Positions 43,013-51,003 of a DNA stretch of 64,000 bases are shown here, piece after piece. The DNA is from Lachnospiraceae bacterium (GTDB taxonomy: Bacteria > Bacillota > Clostridia > Lachnospirales > Lachnospiraceae): positions 248,001-312,000 of the forward strand of contig JAQVCW010000001.1 in NCBI GenBank assembly GCA_028689585.1, written 5' to 3'. The position numbers and the translations under genes are program-made. Every line of letters begins with the position of its first letter. Position 1 is the stretch's first letter. Below the pieces are notes generated by a model, which searched no databases, was not told where the DNA came from, and saw only the letters and a list, made by a program, of their open reading frames with translations.

Positions 43013-45685
43013 ATGAATGAAAAAGACCTTTTGGATCAGATCAAAAAATCTGCCGAAGAAATTACCCCTCCGGATTCTTTGAAACCGGAAAACATAGAAG
43101 CCCAGTTAAATGCAGCCAAAAAGACTGTTTCCATCTCTGAACATTCTTCTAAAAAGAAAAGATTTTCTGTATACCGTCTGGGTGGAATAGCCGCTGTATT
43201 TGTCCTGGCCCTTGTAGGATTATGGCAGGCAAATCATATTTCCTCCATAAAGAGTAATGAAAGCAAAACCCAGGCTGTCGAAACAGAAAGCGCTGAGACC
43301 GCCACGATTGTTTCCAAAAACGAAGAAGAAAAAAACAGCGCTGATATATCAATGCAGTCAAAAGCGGCAGGCGCGGCAGATACTTCCCAGTCCAAGTCTG
43401 ATGAAGCTGAACTTTTCGCTGCAGCGGATGCTTCCGGCAATGCCGCTGAGGACTCTGCTGAGGACTCTTTCTCTGCTGACACCGCTTCCGGCAATGCCGC
43501 TGAGGATTCTGCTGAGGACTCTTTCTCTGCAACTGGCGCGGCCGACGAGGCTGCTGAAGACTCTTCTGCTGACTCTTTTTCTACTGAAGCCGCTTCCGGC
43601 AATGTTGCCGAGGACTCTGCGGAGGACTCTTTCTCTGCTGACGCCGCTTCCGGCAATGCTGTTCAGAGCTCTGCTGAGGACTCTTTCTCTGCTGACGCCG
43701 CTTCCGGCAATGCTGCTGAGGACTCTGCTACTGACTCTTTCTCTGCAACAGGCGCAACCGGCAATACCTCCGAGGACTCTGCTGACGCTTCTGCTGCAGG
43801 CGCGGCTGACAATGCCGCTCAGGACTCTGCTACTGACTCTTTTTCTGCGGCAGGCGCAACCGCCAATACCTCCGAGGACTCCGCTGACGCTTCTGCTTCT
43901 GACACTCCCGCTGCTGCCAGCGCTTCCGCAGCTTTTGCTCTTACTACCGCCGACAGCTACCAGGCACTGTATGATACTTTATACAAAAAGTTCGGCGGCA
44001 ATCAGTCAGACTTGGTGTACGGCACCATGGAAATTGCTGAAGATGCCGCTGGCGATGTCCAGACGGCTTCCACCGATATCTCGCTCTATGCCAAATCGGA
44101 CGCCTCCGGTCCTTCAGGCAATACCTATTCCGAAACCAATATTCAGGAGCTGGGCGTGGATGAAGGAGACTTTGTCAAAACGGATGGAAACTGTATCTAT
44201 ATTTTAAAGCGTTCCGGTCAGATGCTGATTGTGTCTGCTGATCAGGGTACCCTCAATCTGCTCTCCACCACAAATTTTTCAATGGACGAGACGATACAGG
44301 AAATGTATCTGGATGGAGACCAGTTATCCATCATCACTTCCGGCTATTATACAGAATTAAATACCGAAATCGATGACGTCTACACCGCCAGATCCACCAA
44401 CCGGACGCATCTGTATACTTATGATATCTCCGACCGGAAAAATCCGGTGCTGACCGGCACGGTGACGCAAGATGGTTCTTACCGCACTTCCCGCAAAAAT
44501 GGATCCTATATTTACCTGTTTACTCAGTATTCACCCATGATTCAGGATACTTATGAAAACAGCCGTATTGTGCCGTCAACCAGCCGCGGCGATTTATCCG
44601 CAGATGAAATCTATCTGCCGGATAATCTGAATTATTCCACTTATCTGGTGATTTCATCCGTCAGCCTTCGGGAGCCCGGCCAGGTACTTGATCAGAAAGC
44701 GGTGGTATCCGTAGCTGCTGATTTCTATGTCAGCACAGAAAATATTTATATTACCAACGAAAACTGGAGCGATGGGGACACCCATACAGAACTGGTCAAA
44801 CTGCATTATGAAGACGGAACGATTACCGGTACTGCTGCCGGATCCGTAGCAGGCTACCTGAACAATTCCTTCTCTCTGAATGAATATAACGGTTATCTGC
44901 GCGTGGTATCCACCTCCTATGACGCAGACTACAACGAGACCAATGCGCTCTATGTCCTGGATGAAAACCTGAAGCTGGTGGGTGCCATCAAGGATCTGGC
45001 TCCGGATGAAACCATACGTTCCGCCCGTTTTCTGCAGAATATCGGATATTTTGTTACTTTCCGGCAGACGGATCCCCTGTTTTCTGTGGACTTATCCGAT
45101 CCGGCCAATCCTAAAATACTGGGTGATCTGAAGGTCAGCGGCTTTTCCTCCTACCTGCATTTTTACAGTAACAATCTGCTGCTGGGGCTGGGATATGAAG
45201 CGAATGAAGATACCGGCGTCACCACAGGCCTGAAGCTGTCCATGTTTGATATATCGGATCCGTCCAACGTAAAAGAAGTCAGCCGCCTTGTGTTAAACGG
45301 CATTACCTGGTGTGACTCTCTGGACGATTACAAGTCAATCCTGATTGATCCGGCAAAAAATATCTTTGGCTTCACCTGCGACAACCGCTATCTGCTGTTC
45401 TCTTACGATGAAGAAAAAGGCTTTACAAAGGAATTTATCTATGATTTTTATAATGATATAATTGAAGAAAGCCTGAATGAAAACCCGACAGGAGACACCA
45501 CCAGTGAGACAGATGCTGCCACTTTCGACATCGCATCCTACTATTTGAATAATACTGCTTACTCCGACGATACCACCACCCGGGGACTGTACATCAACGA
45601 CACTCTGTATCTGGTTCGTCCCAACGCAATAACTGCATTCGATATGAAAGATGGCTACAGAGAAACAGGAAGACTCAGCTTTTAA
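43013..45685 (+). CDS. Membrane-anchored beta-propeller protein (putative anti-sigma/sensor)
   Basis: The 890-residue protein has a cytoplasmic segment (residues 1-48; MNEKDLLDQIKKSAEEITPP, like anti-sigma starts), one membrane helix (about 53-69), a Ser/Ala/Glu/Asp repeat linker (about 139-302) and a large extracellular domain of the beta-propeller type (PF09826-like: ETNIQELGVDEGDFVKTDGN, YIYLFTQYSPM, LLGLGYEANEDTG). The operon position behind an ECF sigma gene suggests that the N-terminus holds the sigma factor until the propeller senses a surface signal. This control role is inferred. GGAGAT precedes the ATG. Confidence 0.85.
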   Translation: MNEKDLLDQIKKSAEEITPPDSLKPENIEAQLNAAKKTVSISEHSSKKKRFSVYRLGGIAAVFVLALVGLWQANHISSIKSNESKTQAVETESAETATIVSKNEEEKNSADISMQSKAAGAADTSQSKSDEAELFAAADASGNAAEDSAEDSFSADTASGNAAEDSAEDSFSATGAADEAAEDSSADSFSTEAASGNVAEDSAEDSFSADAASGNAVQSSAEDSFSADAASGNAAEDSATDSFSATGATGNTSEDSADASAAGAADNAAQDSATDSFSAAGATANTSEDSADASASDTPAAASASAAFALTTADSYQALYDTLYKKFGGNQSDLVYGTMEIAEDAAGDVQTASTDISLYAKSDASGPSGNTYSETNIQELGVDEGDFVKTDGNCIYILKRSGQMLIVSADQGTLNLLSTTNFSMDETIQEMYLDGDQLSIITSGYYTELNTEIDDVYTARSTNRTHLYTYDISDRKNPVLTGTVTQDGSYRTSRKNGSYIYLFTQYSPMIQDTYENSRIVPSTSRGDLSADEIYLPDNLNYSTYLVISSVSLREPGQVLDQKAVVSVAADFYVSTENIYITNENWSDGDTHTELVKLHYEDGTITGTAAGSVAGYLNNSFSLNEYNGYLRVVSTSYDADYNETNALYVLDENLKLVGAIKDLAPDETIRSARFLQNIGYFVTFRQTDPLFSVDLSDPANPKILGDLKVSGFSSYLHFYSNNLLLGLGYEANEDTGVTTGLKLSMFDISDPSNVKEVSRLVLNGITWCDSLDDYKSILIDPAKNIFGFTCDNRYLLFSYDEEKGFTKEFIYDFYNDIIEESLNENPTGDTTSETDAATFDIASYYLNNTAYSDDTTTRGLYINDTLYLVRPNAITAFDMKDGYRETGRLSF
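43430..43920 (+). repeat. In-frame tandem repeats encoding a Ser/Ala/Glu/Asp linker
   Basis: About nine units, mostly 54 nt (18 codons), read ASGNAAEDSAEDSFSAD with variants (ATGNTSEDSADASAAG and similar). All keep frame. The repeats resemble a flexible cell-wall-spanning stalk and could vary in number between strains. Confidence 0.9.
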
Positions 45686-45689
45686 GCAG

Positions 45690-46085
45690 AGGAACGGTTC
45701 TCGGTGAGGCAAGGGGACGGTTCTCGGTGAGCAAGCAAGCAGAGGGACGGTTCTTTCCCTCCCCCAAGTGAAATTTGGGGGAGGGAAGAAACCGTCCCTT
45801 GAGCTTTGAAATTTGGAGGGAGGAGAGAATCGTCCCTTTGCTTTGGGGGGGAGGATGGAACCGCCCCTTGAGCTTTGCCTTTGCTTTTGGAGGAGGAAAG
45901 AACCGTCCCTTGAGCTTTGCCTTTGCTTTGGGAGAGGATGGAACCGTCCCTTGAGCTTTGAGGAGAGAGAACCGTCCCTCTGCTTTGCCTTTGTTTTGGG
46001 GGAGGAAGGAACCGTCCCTTGAGCTTTTGTTGAGGAGAGAACTGCCCCTCTGCTTTGCCTTGAGCTTTGAGGAGAGAACCGTCCC
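45690..46085. repeat. Dense array of GGGACGGTT / AACCGTCCC repeats with TTTGCTTT-type spacers
   Basis: At least ten imperfect copies of AACCGTCCCTTGAGCTTTG or its inverse are spaced by G-rich/T-rich linkers (GCCTTTGCTTTTGGAGGAGG and similar). A long hairpin forms between GGGACGGTTCTTTCCCTCCC (45752-45771) and GGGAGGGAAGAAACCGTCCC (45780-45799). The array fills the gap between the convergent beta-propeller and AraC-type genes. Frames of 60-150 codons across it are artefacts. Confidence 0.9.
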
Positions 46086-46090
46086 TTTGT

Positions 46091-46948
46091 TTATTTTGCT
46101 GCTGCCGAAGGCTTTACCGGAATCCACACCTCATATTTTGCATTTTGAGGATCCGGATTCAGGTAAACTTCTATATCCGGAGCATTTGCGTACTCATAGC
46201 CGGACGTGGGCAGCCATTCTGTCACAATCCTCTGTTCCAGCTCCTGTATAGATCGATTATCGCCGGCACCCTCAAAGATTGCCCATGTTGCAGACGGTAC
46301 CATATATTCCTCAAATTGTCCCTCGGGCGCCGTACTTGCCACTGCTATAAAATACTTCCACTGCTGTTCATCATTGCAGGCGCTCACTCCCAGAAGTCCC
46401 TTTATTTCCGTATTCATCATCCCTGCCAGACCGGGAAGCACACCATTCATCACTGCGTTCTGCCACATTGCCGGAACAATTTCAAAATTCTTTTCAATCT
46501 CCTTGTGCAGTGGCTGCGAAACACCCACTATTCTAAATGCTTCCTTCGTTTCGATACGATAATTCATTTGTTCCACTCCTTTAATTGTAATTTTGAATGT
46601 GAGAGGCGGAAATGCTTTCATGGAAACGCCTTCCTTTTTCAGCATGGACGGTGCCACACCATGAATACTCTGGAATGCCCTGTTAAATGCAGTCGGTGAA
46701 CTATATCCGTACTTCATTGCAATGTCAATAATCTTTGCATTCGCACTTTGCAGTTCAACGGCTGCCAGTGACATTTTTCTTCTTCGGATATATTCCGATA
46801 ACGGCAGCCCCGCCATATAGGTAAACATCCGCTGAAAATGATACGAAGAACAGCCAGCTATTTTAGCCAGTTCTTCCATGTCGATTTCATCCGTCAAATG
46901 CTCTTCCATATAACGAAGTGCAGCATTTAATCCTTCTATCCATTCCAT
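46091..46948 (-). CDS. AraC-family regulator with GyrI-like ligand domain
   Basis: The 285-residue protein has an N-terminal AraC DNA-binding domain with two helix-turn-helix units (MEELAKIAGCSSYHFQRMFTYMAGLPLSEYIRRRKM; IAMKYGYSSPTAFNRAFQSIHG) followed by a GyrI-like/effector-binding domain (MNYRIETKEAFRIVGVSQPLHKE, then IEVYLNPDPQNAKYEVWIPV). This is the Rob/MarR-like layout that binds small lipophilic or cationic drugs. Target genes are not evident. The ATG at 46948 follows GGAGGAGGG. Confidence 0.92.
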   Translation of the reverse strand: MEWIEGLNAALRYMEEHLTDEIDMEELAKIAGCSSYHFQRMFTYMAGLPLSEYIRRRKMSLAAVELQSANAKIIDIAMKYGYSSPTAFNRAFQSIHGVAPSMLKKEGVSMKAFPPLTFKITIKGVEQMNYRIETKEAFRIVGVSQPLHKEIEKNFEIVPAMWQNAVMNGVLPGLAGMMNTEIKGLLGVSACNDEQQWKYFIAVASTAPEGQFEEYMVPSATWAIFEGAGDNRSIQELEQRIVTEWLPTSGYEYANAPDIEVYLNPDPQNAKYEVWIPVKPSAAAK

Positions 46949-47219
46949 TTTCAATCCCTCCTCCAAACATCAGTCCATCTTAAATCTGCTTATCGCAAAT
47001 GGGCTGACGCTGCATGTCAATGACTACATTTTACAATTATTCGTATCTTCTGTCCTCTCTTTTTCCGAACGGGAAATGAGAGGAGCTGCACCAACTTCTA
47101 CATGGCACCAGCGGGTAATTTTGATTGCAGTCTCAGAACCTAAACCCTTATTTCTTGTGGTATTCACTGTTCTGATCGTTAGTTTAGAACTGATATTTGC
47201 GCTTGCGGTTTTAGACCAC

Positions 47220-47381
47220 CTATTTGTTTTTTTGATCATCATTTTGACTAAAAGACCGGAATACCGCTTCTTTGTAATCCTTTATCTTTTTTAATTCTTT
47301 TTCAGGCTCCCCAATCTCATTAGAAACATCAGAACATGTAGGCTTCCTGCATCTGCACAAAGGTTTTATCAACCACACCAT
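47220..47381 (-). CDS. Possible small protein, 53 residues
   Basis: I do not recognise this product. The frame runs from an ATG at 47381 with AGGA just upstream. It encodes a Cys-containing start (LCRCRKPTCSD) and a charged Lys/Glu-rich end (EKELKKIKDYKEAVF). Its best support is a very good promoter 37-65 bp upstream. It may equally be a remnant, since the neighbouring DNA is full of deletion scars, and overlapping frames on both strands (47024-47294) look no better. Confidence 0.35.
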   Translation of the reverse strand: MVWLIKPLCRCRKPTCSDVSNEIGEPEKELKKIKDYKEAVFRSFSQNDDQKNK

Positions 47382-47417
47382 CCTGCTTTTTTATGATGCG
47401 CTTACCATACAAGATAA

Positions 47418-47446
47418 ATTATAGTACATTGCTCCGCAATTTACAA
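47418..47446 (-). promoter_or_regulatory. Strong promoter with a dyad in the spacer
   Basis: On the minus strand TTGTAA and TATAAT are separated by exactly 17 bp. The spacer contains ATTGC-GGA-GCAAT, a perfect inverted repeat suited to a repressor. It points at the small reading frame at 47220-47381. Confidence 0.65.
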
Positions 47447-47473
47447 TCTCGCCAGAGCAATGGTTACAAAACA

Positions 47474-47577
47474 GGTTACGGTTCAGCCTTGAAATGAGAA
47501 CGCTTTCCGGGCGGCTGCAGCATACCTGGGGCAGCCGCCCGGAAGCTGTGCGTCAAGTAAAAGGCTGAATTGTGACC
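47474..47577. repeat. Short palindromic element (reduced copy of the 5866-6137 family)
   Basis: GGTTACGGTTCAGCCTT and CTTTCCGGGCGGCTGC on the left pair with GGCAGCCGCCCGGAAGC and AAGGCTGAATTGTGACC on the right, around AGCATACCTGG. The arms match the outer arms of the 5866-6137 element. The inner arms and the GAGTTATG loop are missing, as if lost by one internal deletion. Confidence 0.85.
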
Positions 47578-47587
47578 AAAATAACCG

Positions 47588-47621
47588 AAAAGAAAACACC
47601 CTGCAAATCTCTGCAAGGTGT
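47588..47621 (-). terminator. Terminator-like hairpin of an unseen minus-strand gene
   Basis: On the minus strand ACACCTTGCA and TGCAGGGTGT pair and are followed by TTTTCTTTTC. No intact gene ends here; the upstream 47622-47801 shows only a 13-codon frame (MIVTVKDGSEVQA). It probably ends the transcript of the XRE-type regulator. Confidence 0.65.
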
Positions 47622-47801
47622 CCGTGTGTATTTCTGTTCCGTTTTATGCCTGTACTTCTGAACCATCCTTAACTGTGACGATCATATTTTTATCCTTAAG
47701 CTTTACTGTCTCAATGCAGACGTATCATCGCAAATTCGAATCAAAGAACTGTCATTTTTCTCATCTAACAACATCTATATCAATGGAAAGATGTCTGGTT
47801 T

Positions 47802-48278
47802 TCAGTTGGCTCTATTTCTCAAACTTAATGTTGCTGCAATCCACGCTGATATTATACAAATCAAAGATACAAGATAAGAAATACCAATTGCAGCAAGTGC
47901 TTCATCTGATGTATAAACTTTTCCCAAAATGCATCCGGTTATGGAAACAACAATTATTGCCAATGTAAGTATTGCACTAATAATTCGTTCTTCTTTTGAA
48001 ACTTTGCAATTCTTATGAATAATTCTCATCATATTTTCCTCCGCCTTTTTTTCATATTCATCCTCGCTAAGCTTTTCACCTGATAATAATTCATTCACTG
48101 TAATACCCAACTCATCACATAATGGTAACAATAATGAAACATCCGGAAATCCATTTCCTGTTTCCCATTTTGACACAGTTCTATTACTTATACCTAATTT
48201 GTCAGCAAGTTCTGTTTGAGTATATCCTTTTTTCTTTCTCTCATCTGCTATAAATTTACCTGTCAAAACTTGATTCAT
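47802..48278 (-). CDS. XRE-family regulator with C-terminal membrane helices
   Basis: The 158-residue protein begins with an XRE/Cro helix-turn-helix domain (ADERKKKGYTQTELADKLGISNRTVSKWETGNGFPD) followed by a linker and two hydrophobic helices (ISAILTLAIIVVSITGCIL; IGISYLVSLICIISAWIAAT). Membrane-bound XRE regulators of this shape are common in Lachnospiraceae and presumably respond to envelope signals; targets are unknown. Two ATGs lie side by side; I chose the second (48278), which has better spacing to AAGGAGG. Confidence 0.9.
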   Translation of the reverse strand: MNQVLTGKFIADERKKKGYTQTELADKLGISNRTVSKWETGNGFPDVSLLLPLCDELGITVNELLSGEKLSEDEYEKKAEENMMRIIHKNCKVSKEERIISAILTLAIIVVSITGCILGKVYTSDEALAAIGISYLVSLICIISAWIAATLSLRNRAN

Positions 48279-48343
48279 CATGTCCTCCTTCCATTTCATT
48301 ATTACCAATTTTTCTCATTTAGTATACCAACGTTGCGTGGATA

Positions 48344-48723
48344 TTACATATTTATACAGTTCCACGGAACATAGACTCCGTTCATCATCCGTGAAATAAT
48401 CATTCCAACCGTTTTACACTTATCGAATTTATGGCAGTCACCACAAGGAGTCACACCATTCTTCACTGCGCACTGACGAAATTCCTCTTTTAGAAACAAT
48501 GCTCCTGCTATCAGCATGATAAATGTAATTTCTGTTTCCGTAAATGCATTGGCTTTCCAGGCAAATACACTGTACAATGCATAAGATACCACTGCCATAA
48601 ATAGGCACACATACCCCGCAACTGATAAGCAAGCACTCATTATAGCTGCTGCAATCAAAAATCTCCATCCTAAGAGTGCAAAGGCACTCGCTGTTTGTGT
48701 TGCCGTTTTTGCATCTGTGACAC
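48344..48723 (-). pseudogene. Remnant of a DMT/EamA-type transporter with Cys-rich tail
   Basis: In one frame the strand reads LLGWRFLIAAAIMSA, then VSYALYSVFAWKANAFTETE and ITFIMLIAGALF, which resemble the start and middle of EamA-type drug/metabolite transporters. The intervening helices are missing. The end (GVTPCGDCHKFDKCKTVGMI) is Cys-rich and does not look like the same family. The whole piece is about a third of normal length and has no good start, so I read it as a scar of internal deletions. Confidence 0.5.
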
Positions 48724-48867
48724 AGCAATATGGCAGGCAGAAGAACCCACGCTAAAGTTTATCCAATGATCAGCAGACGGCTTGGCACAAACAAGGAAAT
48801 CAATTTTTATATTACCTTATGTATGCATTTTAGGCTATAATGTCTATGAAATCAGAAACGAATGCCC

Positions 48868-49416
48868 TTAAGGTTTCCTATTCCTTTTCAACATCACACC
48901 CCTCTGATCCGCTAAGGACTGGATTTGTTTTGCCACATAAGCTGACTTTTCTTTCAGTGTGAGACTCTCCAACTGTTTTTCTTCCGCAAGCTGCTCCAGC
49001 ACAGTTTTCAATTCTTCCAGGTCCAGAAGATTGACTGCAAGACAAAAGAAACTTTTTCTTCTGCCATTATTATAATGTTCCAGCAGAAACTTCAATATTT
49101 CCAGCTTCTGTGCCTGTTCTAAATGGTAAGCTTCCACACCTATTTCCTTCATTTTGTCAAAATCCTTCTTCCAGTTTCGGTGTGTGATAAAAGAATCATA
49201 TTCACCCGCCCCTTCATACTTTTCACAGGGAAACTCTTCACATTGATTGCAGTATTCTACCCTGCTATGCTGGATGCTGCATTTGGCTATTTTACAGGAC
49301 TGGTTGCCTTCTCCGCCCCCACAACCCGGACAATGACCGTCCAACTTCATTGGACACAGTCCACAGTTCAATCCGCACAATGAAAAACATAAGTCATTTC
49401 TAACAAAATCCTTCAA
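48868..49416 (-). CDS. DUF3795 family protein
   Basis: The 182-residue product has the Cys-rich DUF3795 start: SLCGLNCGLCPMKLDGHCPGCGGG, then KIAKCSIQH and YCNQCEEFPCEKYE, probably zinc or Fe-S ligands. The C-terminal half is helical. The function of the family is unknown. The start is a TTG at 49416, 8 nt after AGGAGGGG; the first ATG in frame lies far inside the protein, so the TTG is needed to keep the Cys motifs. Confidence 0.85.
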   Translation of the reverse strand: MKDFVRNDLCFSLCGLNCGLCPMKLDGHCPGCGGGEGNQSCKIAKCSIQHSRVEYCNQCEEFPCEKYEGAGEYDSFITHRNWKKDFDKMKEIGVEAYHLEQAQKLEILKFLLEHYNNGRRKSFFCLAVNLLDLEELKTVLEQLAEEKQLESLTLKEKSAYVAKQIQSLADQRGVMLKRNRKP

Positions 49417-49517
49417 TCACAATCCCCTCCTTTTATAGGATTTCTGTTCTTTTCATGTCTGCTGCCAAAACCCCTTCAACAGGGGACAATACATATTCCT
49501 GATTTTTCTTATACCTC

Positions 49518-49650
49518 TCATACTACTGAATACGCCTTTTCCAATGCCTGCTGATGTGTTACTTTTGCAGTTAAGATATTTTCCGTAACCGCTCCTGCCT
49601 GCACAGCACCCTCCAGGAAAGCTTGCCCAATTACATTCTTAAATTTGGGT
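49518..49650 (-). pseudogene. Remnant of a flavodoxin/NAD(P)H-FMN reductase gene
   Basis: The frame reads VIGQAFLEGAVQAGAV and then KVTHQQALEKAYSVV before a stop. The two halves resemble an early segment (FLEGAxxAGAxV) and the last residues of NADPH-dependent FMN reductases, joined in frame with most of the gene missing. No start codon or ribosome site fits. It is one of several in-gene deletion scars between 48 and 51 kb. Confidence 0.5.
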
Positions 49651-49661
49651 TTATTTTAAGT

Positions 49662-50108
49662 TCAATTCTGGCAGCTCATATAGAAAAGCGGATAAGCATT
49701 TCCCTGTTCGTCAAAATCTGTTCTCTTGTATACCTGAAATCCCATGTGCTCATAGAAGCCTTTTGCCTGTGGATTCTGCTCATTCACAGTCAGTTTCCTG
49801 ACCCCAAAGTGCTCCATGCCATAGAGCAGCAGGCATTTTCCAAGACCGTTACCTCTTTGCTCTGGCATAATAAACAGCATTTCCAGCATTTCCGCCTCCA
49901 CTCCCATGAAGGCAACGGGATTGTCTTCCTCATTTTTTATCATCACGAGATGTTTGATCTTACTGATTGCATCCGGTACATATTCTTTAATCTTTTCTAT
50001 CTCATCACTAGATAAGAATAGATGCGTTGCTTTTACCGATTGCTCCCACACTTCCAATAGCTGCTGCATTAACGCCAGTGTTCGTTCTTTCACTTCAATT
50101 ATTCTCAT
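49662..50108 (-). CDS. GNAT family N-acetyltransferase (YjaB-like)
   Basis: The 148-residue product carries the GNAT acetyl-CoA loop MPEQRGNGLGKCLL near residue 84 and the C-terminal phrase QNPQAKGFYEHMGFQVYKR typical of YjaB-type acetyltransferases. It likely acetylates a small molecule or protein amine. AGGAAAG precedes the ATG, and a good promoter lies at 50260-50288. It appears intact amid damaged neighbours. Confidence 0.9.
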   Translation of the reverse strand: MRIIEVKERTLALMQQLLEVWEQSVKATHLFLSSDEIEKIKEYVPDAISKIKHLVMIKNEEDNPVAFMGVEAEMLEMLFIMPEQRGNGLGKCLLLYGMEHFGVRKLTVNEQNPQAKGFYEHMGFQVYKRTDFDEQGNAYPLFYMSCQN

Positions 50109-50259
50109 TTTTCTTTCCTACACAATTCCACACAAACCTCAACATGGCACGAGAGGACAGGAAGTACGTCTTAGACCAACGTCCGTTTGCGGAAATATAT
50201 CCACTATTGACCACCAAACATATCCATCGAGCCTTTTTTCAAGGGAACATATCCACTAC

Positions 50260-50288
50260 ATTATAGCCGAAAAGTCGCGGTTTCTCAA
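50260..50288 (-). promoter_or_regulatory. Promoter upstream of the GNAT gene
   Basis: TTGAGA (50283-50288) and TATAAT (50260-50265) have a 17 bp spacer on the minus strand. The transcript would carry a leader of about 145 nt with repeated GTGGATAT motifs before the GNAT start. No gene lies in 50109-50335. Confidence 0.65.
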
Positions 50289-50335
50289 TAATCAATCAAA
50301 GGCGGGCATCAAGTCAGTACACAAGTATCAATTCC

Positions 50336-50593
50336 TTACAAACTTTTCTTTAGGATATCCAGTACCTCATCATGGGTCAGCACCTTATAGCCGCCCTCCT
50401 CAATGACCGTCTTTCCACCTGATTTCAGCAGTTCCATAACCTGATTATAAATACCATTTTTCTTGATAGAACCGCCACCGTAAATGAGCTGCACCGTGTT
50501 TCCGTATTTGGGAAGCTCCTCATTGAGAGCATTGAGGGAATCTTCTCCAAAATAAAGTTTCGTTGGGTTTGAATATGAAAAATTTCCTAACAT
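50336..50593 (-). pseudogene. Internally deleted iron-containing alcohol dehydrogenase
   Basis: The frame starts well (AGGAG, then MLGNFSYSNPTKLYFGEDSL, IYGGGSIKKNGIYNQVMELL), the N-terminus of BdhA/YqhD-type butanol dehydrogenases of about 390 residues. After GKTVIEEGG it jumps to YKVLTHDEVLDILKKSL, the typical C-terminus of the same family. About 300 codons, including the metal-binding histidines, are missing, with the frame kept. The product cannot be active. Confidence 0.8.
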
Positions 50594-50606
50594 AATTTTT
50601 TTCTCC

Positions 50607-50678
50607 TTAATCCTGATAAATTTCTTTTTTGGGTGCAAAATCACCCAAAGCATCTTTGCCTGCTGTTACTTTTATCAT
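50607..50678 (-). pseudogene. N-terminal stub of a carboxymuconolactone decarboxylase family gene
   Basis: A strong AAGGAGG precedes an ATG for MIKVTAGKDALGDFAPK, the conserved start of CMD/alkylhydroperoxidase-like proteins. It then turns to EIYQD and a stop after 23 codons. The rest of the family sequence, including its active-site cysteines, is gone. Confidence 0.7.
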
Positions 50679-50689
50679 AATCTGCCTCC

Positions 50690-50990
50690 TTACTTTAATC
50701 CGCTATATTCCTGCTCATCTATCGCTTCCAGCCACTCGTTGGAGCTTCCTTCCGCCGGAACCTCTACCGCCAAGTGCGAGAACCAGCTATCAGGCGACGC
50801 ACCATGCCAGTGCATCACTTCCGGTGGAATATGAATATGCCAATTATTTCGACACCCCGGTTCAAAGGTTACTCTTCAAAAATAACGGCACAGTTCAGCC
50901 ACACAAGTATGCACATCACTGCGTTGTCGTCAATCACCGATGCCCGCATCAGCTCATTCCTCCGCATTATGCTGCACACACCTGTGTGAC
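50690..50990 (-). pseudogene. Broken cupin-domain gene
   Basis: The 3' part reads IPPEVMHWHGASPDSWFSHLAVEV and ends EWLEAIDEQEYSGLK, the C-terminus of cupin proteins found beside CMD genes. It is joined directly to VTFEPGCRNNWHIH, the first metal-binding motif, so the middle strand is deleted. Upstream of that the frame is interrupted. With two of the cupin histidine motifs abutting, no stable barrel is expected. Confidence 0.7.
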
Positions 50991-51003
50991 TTCCTTTGTG
51001 CCG

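Noticed and set aside
43149-43656. Minus-strand Ser/Glu-rich frames inside the beta-propeller gene
   Set aside because: They mirror the in-frame repeats of the plus-strand gene.
45690-46127. Lys/Gly-rich protein encoded across the intergenic array
   Set aside because: The frame translates GGGACGGTT repeats and overlaps the AraC gene end without a ribosome site.
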